Source of the DNA: Symbiodinium natans
Lineage: Eukaryota; Sar; Dinophyceae; Suessiales; Symbiodiniaceae
NCBI GenBank assembly: GCA_905221605.1
Contig: CAJNDS010000829.1
Span: forward strand, 1 to 25,000
Length of the DNA: 25,000 bases
Direction of reading: 5' to 3'
How positions within the stretch are numbered: position 1 is the first letter of the stretch; the number at the start of each line of letters is the position of its first letter. This document shows positions 18,451 through 25,000 of the stretch, piece by piece. Below the pieces are notes generated by a model, which saw only the letters and a list, made by a program, of their open reading frames with translations, was not told the DNA's origin and did not search any database. The translations under genes and the position numbers were made by a program.

Positions 18451-18607
18451 TATATTTTTGCAACACAAAACTACCATTTTAAACTACCCTATTAGTCCAC
18501 GGCCATACTATCCTAACAGCTTCTTCGTAGATTTCTAAAAAATTATTGTTTTGTTCTTCTTGCAAAAGCTCAACACCAAGGCTTCTCCAGCACTAAGCCC
18601 CAAAGTG

Positions 18608-18676
<69 letters not shown>
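18608..18676 (+). repeat. (TAC)23 microsatellite
   Basis: Twenty-three uninterrupted TAC triplets. The flanks are unrelated low-copy sequence, and nothing indicates that it is translated. Confidence 0.97.
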
Positions 18677-18760
18677 ATCTCCAGCCGGCCTCAGGCGTTG
18701 GAACCGATCTCAAGGCTTCCGTGATGGATGCCACCTCAGAATCGGTGTAGCAGATACGGG

Positions 18761-18861
18761 GCTTAGGTTTCAGGGTTTGGGGTTTAGGGTTTAGGGTTTG
18801 GGGTTTGGGGTTTAGGGTTTAGGGTTTAGGGTTTAGGGTCTAGGGTTTAGGGTTTAGGGTC
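18761..18861 (+). repeat. Interstitial telomeric repeat block 6, (TTTAGGG)n with TTTGGGG variants
   Basis: About 14 units, of which three or four are TTTGGGG and one is CTAGGG. This is the longest telomeric block in the window and the only one with a substantial share of TTTGGGG variants, which suggests an older block or a different telomerase template history. Confidence 0.95.
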
Positions 18862-18933
18862 TTTTTGTCGAGCAAACACTGATGCTGCACCGCATTCACT
18901 ACTGGGTACGCTGGCACAGAAGCGCCGCAAGGC

Positions 18934-19179
18934 CTACAAGGGGCCCAGGTTGGCAGATTGCGAGCCCTGCGGAAATACTAAAACTGTGATGATGACCAAG
19001 GCAGAACACAGGCAAACCAGGATGTACCAGGCATGGAATTTCCAGAAAATGATGCGCTTTCGAAGCGCTATTGTCATGTCGGAAGATGGAAGGCCAGGGC
19101 GAACATCATCGGACCGCATGCTACCGATAAACAGCACGTTCCAAGGGAGTAGCGGGCGCCCAACGCACATCATGGGCAT
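18934..19179 (-). pseudogene. Single-span membrane protein fragment (possible exon)
   Basis: An 81-codon minus-strand frame. Residues 34-50 are basic and polar (SDMTIALRKRIIFWKF) and lead into one strong hydrophobic span at about 51-70 (WYILVCLCSALVIITVLVF), then a stop after NLGPL. A basic helix followed by a membrane entry is what the start of a polytopic protein looks like. It has the same orientation as the membrane ORF 2.8 kb further along the same strand (15448-16155), so it could be an upstream exon of that gene, a paralogous relic, or chance. A telomeric block (18761-18861) follows it on its own strand. No family is assigned. Confidence 0.25.
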
Positions 19180-20779
19180 CAGGCTTCAAGCATGAGGACA
19201 GGCCAGTGCCATTCTGAAATGACTATCGCATGCCGGTAACCTACGAATTGGGTAGTTCTTGTCTGGGGCCTTGCTGGCCCCTGCCAGCTTCCTATGCCAC
19301 TCTGGAATACATGGCTTTCGTGCGCGAGTAGTTAGGAATTCGCTCAGTGGGAAACTCTGCTGGGTGCTGGATGCAACTGCCACGTCTTGGGTGCATCGCT
19401 CTGGGCACCTCGGTGGGGGATCCCACATGCCGCAGGTGGGAAAGGAGAAAAGGGTGATTGATACGCCTGATGCGAAGAAGAGACGATGCGCCAAAATGCC
19501 CGCCCACTCCTGAGACTCTCAACAGCGTGGGCAACATGTAGACGAAGGATGAACCATACAGAGAGAGAGAGAGAGAGAGCAAGCGAGGGACGGAATGGGA
19601 GGCAGGGCGACAGGAAGGAGAAAGAGGGCGAGCGCACGGCAGAGAGAGAAAAGTACAATGTGTGAGAGAAACAGGTACAGACAGCGGGTTGGCGTCTCCT
19701 CCCACACATGGGACAAAGGAAAAGTGCCTTCCCTCGCCTGACTGACTCATGCTGACACCATCCGGCAGCTAAGACGAATGCCTCTATATCATGAAGCTAC
19801 TGCCCCACTGTGCTGCTGCAACTCACACGACCAAGACAATTTCACCGCTGGCTCAATCCACAGAATATGTACACTTTCGAGCAGAGGAAGGCATAGTTGC
19901 GGCATGCACTGGTGAAGCTGCTAGCACGTGGTGCTGCGTGAACAACCTGAGCAGTCCACGCCCGCCGAGAAGTCTGAAGACAGCCTTCAAAGTCTTGCCA
20001 GCAGCGTGAAGTTCCCTAAGATTGGACGTCTGTATGAAGAAATCGACGAAAACTAGATGCCACAGCAGACAGGGACATTACGCAACCACATTTCTGGCAG
20101 CAGGAGTTACGAAGTAGGAGCATTGATGCTCGAGGAAATGACAGACTACATACTCATCAGATTCCAACGCAAAGGGGGGCAGCAGCAGTAAGAAGGAGCA
20201 ACAACAGTACTACAAGTACTGCTAACGATGCTAGTGCTGGTCGTATGAAAAGCTATAGTAACTATAAACACAAGTGGGAAGACCCACCAACTATGATTTT
20301 GAGCAGGTGCAATGCCGTCACTTGCTAGGCCACAAGGGGTGCAGTGGCCAAAAACATGACGCACTAAGGCTCACAAGCTTAACCTGCTGAGGCGTACCGA
20401 CCAGCTTCACACGCTCGAGGTGCTGATGACCAAGAGCAATCCAAACTGTCAAACTACGGCAAACACCTCAGAAGTCTCGCAGAACTGGGTGGGTTTCGGG
20501 CATGAGCTTGAGCTCTGCCATATTCTCGTGCTGGAATCAAGCAACCATGGGGAGGAAGGGGTTGTAGAAAACGGGAAACGAAGCAGTACCAGTAGCAGTA
20601 CCAGCACCAGTAGTAGAAGCAATGGCAACCGTCGCCGTAGTAACTTAACCGCAGGTTTAAGAGCTACGTAATGACTTTAAGATAATCTACTATAGCTCAG
20701 TTGTAGCTGTAGAGTAGCGTTGAAGGCGTTGACACTATCAGCAGCAGCCAGAGTGCAAGTCGCAGCAGTTGTAGTCCCA
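19180..20779. other. Low-copy sequence, no confident gene
   Basis: Contains a (GA)n run at 19560-19579 within a purine-rich stretch to 19660, CATCATGGGCATCAG at about 19169-19183, and trinucleotide-rich patches (AGCAGTACCAGTAGCAGTAC near 20582-20610; GCAGCAGCAGTAAG near 20178). Open frames 19791-20009 (72 codons) and 20420-20671 (83 codons, Ser-rich end from the triplets) on the plus strand have no recognised domain. Confidence 0.4.
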
Positions 20780-20843
20780 CCCTAAACCCTAAACCCTAAA
20801 CCCTAAACCCTAAACCCTAAACCCTAAACTAAACCTAAACCCC
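20780..20843 (-). repeat. Interstitial telomeric repeat block 7, (CCCTAAA)n
   Basis: Seven clean CCCTAAA units, then shortened ones (CTAAACCTAAACCCC). Followed by AGCGCGAGGT at 20850, which resembles the start of the window. Confidence 0.95.
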
Positions 20844-20990
20844 ACATCTAGCGCGAGGTAACGAGCAAGTGCAGGTCCTCTTCCAGCTCTGGGCGAAATC
20901 GGCGGAATCAAAGAGCGTCCCGCGTCTTGCCTCAGACACTCCCCCCACAATCTCAGAGAGTAGGTGGGGCTCCAGGAATGGTCGCAAGGA

Positions 20991-21036
20991 CCCTAAACCC
21001 TAAACCCTCAACCCTAAACCCTCAACCCTAAACCCT
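20991..21036 (-). repeat. Interstitial telomeric repeat block 8, (CCCTAAA/CCCTCAA)n
   Basis: Six units, two of which are CCCTCAA. Same orientation as block 7 and 147 bp downstream of it. It runs straight into CTCTCAAGG and a protein-like plus-strand stretch. Confidence 0.93.
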
Positions 21037-21042
21037 CTCAAG

Positions 21043-21224
21043 GCTCACAAGGCCACCGGGAGCGAGGCTTGCGAGGACCGGGGCTCTCCGTCGACCAGGC
21101 TGGGGCCTTCCTGCAAAAGGGGGCGAATCTGCCCGTGATGCCTAAAGTGTTCCTGGCAATGGAGAAGCATCTGAGCTCCAAAAAAACACGTCTTCTTACT
21201 ATGCAAGACTTCGACTGGGCATGA
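21043..21224 (+). pseudogene. Coding-like fragment directly after a telomeric block
   Basis: A plus-strand frame of about 60 codons starts at the edge of the telomeric block and stops with TGA at 21222. Its second half (DQAGAFLQKGANLP, then KVFLAMEKHLSSKKTRLLTM) has the hydrophobic/charged rhythm of a helical protein, but I do not recognise the family. It has no ATG at its start. CTCAAG just before it could be a splice acceptor. A competing minus-strand frame (21045-21389, 114 codons) overlaps, so the coding strand is uncertain. Exon, relic or chance remain open. Confidence 0.2.
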
Positions 21225-23120
21225 GGAAACGGAGACAGCATCATGCTGAGTCATGCTGCTCTCACATTGGCACCTTGGCAGCACCGTCGCCCGACTGCCT
21301 CGTCTCCTGGCCATGATCAGCTCTGAGCAGCAACGCCAAGCCCAGGCAAAGGCAGATACCGTGCCCACATACCGAATCATACCGGACACTGCATCCGCTC
21401 CTCGAGATCGGCCTCATCCTTGCTTATGAGGACCTGGATTACGAGGAGCAGCACTTTATGGCAAAGGCAACAGGTATGCTGACATCATTCCTGTGCTGTA
21501 GGCTCAGGGCCGTTGATTGGAAGGAGTCCTGTGCAATGTCGCCACCGGCTGACATGTCTAACATGCAGGTACCCCGTGGAGAGCAGGATCAGGTTTTGAA
21601 ATATACCCAACACACCCGCCCGGGTCCCGCGATGAAGGTGGAGTGGCCTGCGGTGCCTCTGGCCGGTTGGCCCAGAGGTTCGCCACCTTCAGGGCATGAT
21701 TCGCATGATGGTCAAGCCGAGCCGCAAAGTGGTCAGTTGAGCATCCGCGTGGTTGTCACTAGTCGCAATGCTGTCCGACATCACCGCTCACCCTTGCAGC
21801 TGGACTCTTTGATCATACTTGCAAGCTTTCGGAGTAACTCCTCGTTCTCAGCGAGAACTAGACCTACGAAGACGGCGTGGGCGCACCCCTTCCGTCAGGC
21901 TTTCCAGCAAGGATCGTCGGTGGGGGCTGGACTGGTTGTTCCTTTCTGCCTGCACATCGCTCATCGGAACATGTGATTATGTGATGACATGTGCGTATTT
22001 GTGTGCGTCCAGCCTCCCAACTCCTAACTCCAACTACAGGGCGTGCAGCATGGTGCAGGCCTGACTCTCGCGGCGCGAGGCGCTCCCCGATGCTGCTGAA
22101 GGACGCTCACTGCCTTTCCGCTTGGCACTGCCAAAGGGCAAGGGATGGAAAGTGATGGAATTGACTGCGCATAAGGGGAAAAGCGCTTTTTCAACTTGCT
22201 GTATTTCACGAATGAGTCAGGCTTCAAGATGGAGCTTGGGGGGGTTGGATAGGTTCAAGCCTGCTCTAGGAAGAAAAAAATAGAAATAAAGCTTCCTATG
22301 GTGCAACGAGGGTGTTGCCTCATGCGGAGTCCTTTATGCAACCTACCAGTAGCTCACCCAAGCTTGTCTCTGCACAAGTGAAACCCTGCAGAGGAGCGAC
22401 CAAGGAGCCTGTGGCCCGAGACCGGCGTCGCTTCATGTAGCCACCGCTGGTGCTTCTGACACACGGGGCGAGGTGCTGAAGAAAGAAGGAGCATCTTTAG
22501 GAATCTGCCGGGCGAGAAATGGCAAGCCACAGCTGCGGAACTTTGTTTGACTTAAGCCACCCGAAGCCTCACCGTTTCTTGCCTCTCGGAAGGGGTGCAC
22601 ATTCATCGTTTAGCTCTACTCACCGAGGGCCTTTCCACTGCTCAGCCTCTGCGAAATTGCACTGGCACTTTAAGGGCGTTGTTCACAACAGTCTCCATCT
22701 TGGGCTGTGCCCACTTTGGCCTGGCATTGAGGACTGGACGTAAGGAGCTGCTGGCATTGGTGTTTGTAGCTTGGGCTGCGTGTTTGTGGTACCGTAGGTG
22801 ATTTCACGAGTGTGCACTCGAACTCGGTAAGTTGTGCTCTTTGAACAGCTGCTGAAGACCCGTGATTCAAAAGTACTTCATGAGCACTTCCCCGAAGTGT
22901 CCCGTCCTTGCGCAACCACCCACTTGGTGGCTAGCCCAGGTCTATCACTGACGCGGCAACGCCTGGTCTCCTCCCCGAACAAGAATCTGTCTTCTCCAGC
23001 CTGCCAGGTCGAGCACATCACGAACATGATCCGGCAGAGGGATTTGGGAGCTCAGGTTCAGCAGCCTCCACTCCACACACACTGGGGGGTTACGAAAGCA
23101 GGGGGGGCACCCTAGTTTGG
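21225..23120. other. Low-copy sequence, no confident gene
   Basis: The longest frame is 172 codons on the plus strand (21458-21976), extendable upstream without a start to about 21313 through LILAYEDLDYEEQHF. Its later part is low in order, Ser/Pro/His-rich, with no domain. Another plus frame (22834-23115, 93 codons) is likewise unrecognised. Minor features are a B-box-like GGTTCAAGCC at 22252-22261 followed by an A-rich stretch, and a short dyad CGAGTGTGCACTCG near 22807. Confidence 0.4.
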
Positions 23121-23223
23121 GCCCTGATTATGCTATGTTGGGGTCTATTTGAGGGGCGCCCCCTATTTTCCTAAACCCCCCCACAATCACTTTAAGGGCC
23201 CTTCTTACCATTAAAAAAATGGG

Positions 23224-23369
23224 CATGGTTTTTTTTTTAATTCTCGGGGTGTTTTTTCTTATTCTCTGTCGGTGATGGTTTTTAATTTTATTCTGGCGGT
23301 TCTTTTTTCGGGCCTCAGGACACGCCACCCTAATCCGATGGTGTTTAATTTTATTCTACGGGTTCTTGT
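23224..23369 (+). repeat. Three diverged copies of a T-rich element
   Basis: ATGGTTTTTAATTTTATTCT-like text at about 23276, a copy at about 23337 (ATGGTGTTTAATTTTATTCT), and a weaker one at about 23224, each followed by a CGG/GGGTTCTT-type word. Spacing is about 50-65 bp. The upstream bases GGGGCGCCCC (about 23151) form a perfect palindrome. Confidence 0.55.
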
Positions 23370-23504
23370 TCTTAGCCTGGGCAATCCGGGGAGGGGGGGG
23401 GGGTTATAGGGTCCAAAAAGGGGTTTAGGGGTTTGGCAGATTGAGGAGTTCCGTTTCCACGATCCACCCTGCAGAACAAGGTAGCGTTGGGAATGTTGGG
23501 CAAT

Positions 23505-23770
23505 TGGTTCAAGATGGAAACACTGGGAGTGGTAGTTGGTGGGGAATGGCGGAATGGCTGGTAGTGGCGGGAAGGGGGGGAAGGGTGGGAATGGCGGAAA
23601 TGGCGAGTACATAGTGGCTGGTACTGGCGGGCAAGGCGGGGAATGGTGAAAATGGTGAGGACTGGTAGAGAATGTCTAGCACTTTCCGGAGGGGGGGGAA
23701 TGGTGGAAATGGTGAAAATGGCGGGTGTTTGGTGGCGCGTAGTGATGCGTAGTGGTTGATAAGTTGTGGG
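23505..23770 (+). repeat. Degenerate GGAATGGCGG minisatellite
   Basis: Words such as GGAATGGCGGAA, GGAAATGGCG and GGTGAAAATGGTGA recur irregularly, with G runs interspersed. Complementary-strand frames are Pro/Phe/Ile repeats arising from this unit. Confidence 0.8.
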
Positions 23771-23958
23771 ATAGCGAGTAGGATGTTGGCGCCCCCCGCC
23801 CCATCGCATTGAGGGCCGTGCCTTGGCGCAAACATCAGGCTTTACAACCGAAGCTTGACAGCAACATTCGCACGCACCTACTTGCAAGGGAATATCGCCG
23901 GTTCCCGTTCGTGTCCGCCAGTTGGTTTTCGATGTCCGCCGACGGGACGCCGGGCCGG

Positions 23959-24297
23959 CCGGGCCGGGCCGGGCGGGGACGGACGGCACAGGGGACGGGA
24001 CGAGACGGGACGGGGACGGCAGGCAGTTCGGGGACGGACGGGACGGGGGACGGGGGACGGGGGACAGGGGACGGGGCACGGCGCACGGGGGACGGGGGAC
24101 GGGGGACGGGGGACGGGGAGGGGGACGGGGGACGGGGGACGGGGGACGGGGGATGGGGGACGGGGGACGGGGGACGGGGGAACGGGGGATGGGGGATGGA
24201 CGGGGGACGGACGGGACGGGACGGGATGGGACGGGCCGGGCCGGGCCGCGACAGGACGGGACGGGACGGGAAGGGGACGGGAGTTCGGGGACGGGAG
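23959..24297 (+). repeat. (GGGGGACG)n G-rich minisatellite with G-quadruplex potential
   Basis: An 8-bp unit GGGGGACG is repeated through 24040-24200, with GGGACGG, GGACGGACGG and GGGCCGGGCCGGG variants on both sides. Dozens of closely spaced G3-G5 runs on one strand satisfy the G-quadruplex pattern many times over. All frames on both strands are open (Gly/Asp/Arg/Thr or Pro/Ser/Arg repeats) and are artefacts. Confidence 0.95.
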
Positions 24298-24478
24298 CTC
24301 GGCAATAACATATAGGCCCCTCGCTCCCGCCCCGGTATAGAAAGGTTTAGTTTAGTCCGTACTGAAGGGTTAGGAAGTTCAGGCCTTGACATTAACGACT
24401 TGCTTGATCCCAGGTAGCCCTCATCTCTAAGAAACCTCGAGCAACAGAACACCGTCCCAACAGCATTCTTCTCAAAAA

Positions 24479-24568
24479 GGGGGGGGGGGGGGGGGGGGCT
24501 GGGGGGGGCCATAAAAGACTCATTATTCTTTGAAGCAAGCTTGCACGGCTTAAAACAAGCGGGGCGCC

Positions 24569-24600
<32 letters not shown>

Positions 24601-25000
24601 CCCCCCCCCCCCCGCCCCATTTGCAAACACAACGATCACACGATGGGTTGGAAAAAGACTCATATGAATATGCTTTGAAGCAAGCTTGCACGGCCCCCAT
24701 TTGCAAACACAATCATCGCATGATGGCTTAAAAAAAGAGGTTCATCTGATTTGAGGCAGGAGGGTTTGGGGGGGGCGCAGCCCCCTCCCCCCCCCCCACC
24801 CCCATTTGCAAACACAATGATCGCACGATGGGCTGAACAAGACGACTCATACGCTTTGAGGCAAGCTTGCACGGCTTAAAGAAGCGGGGGGGTTGGGGGG
24901 GGGCGCAGCCCCCCCCATTTGCAAACACAATGATCGCATGATGGGTTGGAAAAAACTCATACGATTTGAAGCAAGCTTGCACAGCATAAAAAAGTGGAGG
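24479..25000. repeat. CATTTGCAAACACAA repeat family, running off the window
   Basis: Units contain CATTTGCAAACACAATGATC, then GCATGATGGG-TTGAAAAA, ACTCATACG-TTTGA, the palindrome GCAAGCTTGC with ACGGCTTAAA, and a G-run/C-run foldback (GGGGGGCGCAGCCCCCC). CATTTGCAAACACAA falls at 24618, 24698, 24803 and 24916, so steps are 80, 105 and 113 bp, the shorter ones lacking parts. The G27-CACAG-C13 stretch at 24569-24613 is an expanded foldback. The last unit is cut by the window edge. Confidence 0.92.

Noticed and set aside
20690-20760. tRNA gene suggested by TAGCTCAGTTGTAGC
   Set aside because: A D-arm-like word is present, but no anticodon stem, T arm (GTTCRAAYC) or acceptor stem follows.
21458-21976. 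172-codon plus-strand frame
   Set aside because: The upstream part looks protein-like, but most is unordered, there is no domain, and a different strand is equally open just upstream. Left uncalled.
22252-22290. B-box-like GGTTCAAGCC followed by an A-rich tail, as in a SINE
   Set aside because: No A-box or tRNA-like fold upstream, and the similarity is ten bases only.
22834-23115. 93-codon plus-strand frame preceded by GTAAGT and an AACAG site
   Set aside because: The implied intron would be only about 20 bases, and the protein has no recognisable feature.
23809-24632. Gly/Asp/Arg-rich plus frames and a 265-codon Pro-rich minus frame
   Set aside because: Products of the GGGGGACG minisatellite and G/C runs; all frames are open.
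1-25000. Dinoflagellate spliced-leader relics (CCGTAGCCATTTTGGCTCAAG-type)
   Set aside because: Looked for by eye on both strands and not found, so this expected marker does not support the organism guess.

Overview
This window looks like a repeat-dominated stretch of a nuclear genome from a eukaryote with plant/alga-type telomeres. Eight blocks of (TTTAGGG)n or (CCCTAAA)n lie inside the sequence, not at an end. Microsatellites are abundant: (TTATATTG)n, (TAC)n, (CATA)n, (GA)n and long G or C runs. There is no compact bacterial gene order. The only credible coding pieces are small fragments that need introns or are decayed. The best one is a minus-strand multi-pass membrane protein with a possible PAS-like piece downstream, an arrangement I associate with large dinoflagellate sensor/cyclase-like families. 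A dinoflagellate (Symbiodiniaceae-like) is my best guess. A coccidian apicomplexan or a green-lineage alga is not excluded, since both share the telomere type. I saw no intact tRNA, rRNA or spliced-leader sequence.

Layout. 1-3.2 kb: low-copy sequence with three interstitial telomeric blocks and no confident gene. 3.3-5.87 kb: purine-rich diverged repeats, including a duplicated segment of about 0.7 kb. 5.87-6.57 kb: a 55-bp tandem array. 6.89-9.0 kb: diverged relatives of that monomer, then a dimeric tandem array in which each half-unit carries a GGGTGTCC/GGACACCC foldback. 9.0-9.55 kb: five 116-bp repeats, each a strong hairpin. 9.55-9.63 kb: a near-perfect AT-rich palindrome. 9.7-10.03 kb: a GATGATGG minisatellite. 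10.03-10.9 kb: a cluster of palindromic TTTGGCCAAA motifs arranged as a large inverted repeat. 10.9-12.87 kb: alternating AT-rich and GC-rich palindromes, interrupted by a 31-bp array. 12.9-13.0 kb: a MITE-like foldback. 13.0-13.8 kb: pyrimidine-rich sequence. 13.8-16.5 kb: a GAGCCACC-rich tract, then the membrane-protein fragments around a telomeric block. 16.6-18.7 kb: AT-rich microsatellites. 18.7-23.1 kb: low-copy sequence with three more telomeric blocks and two weak coding-like pieces. 23.1-25 kb: G-rich minisatellites and a repeat family that runs off the window.

Most long open frames here come from repeats whose unit lacks stop codons, often on both strands, and are not annotated as genes. 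The recurring theme is inverted symmetry. At least six unrelated repeat families are built from foldbacks, and the telomeric blocks tend to lie directly beside coding-like pieces, where an intron could be.
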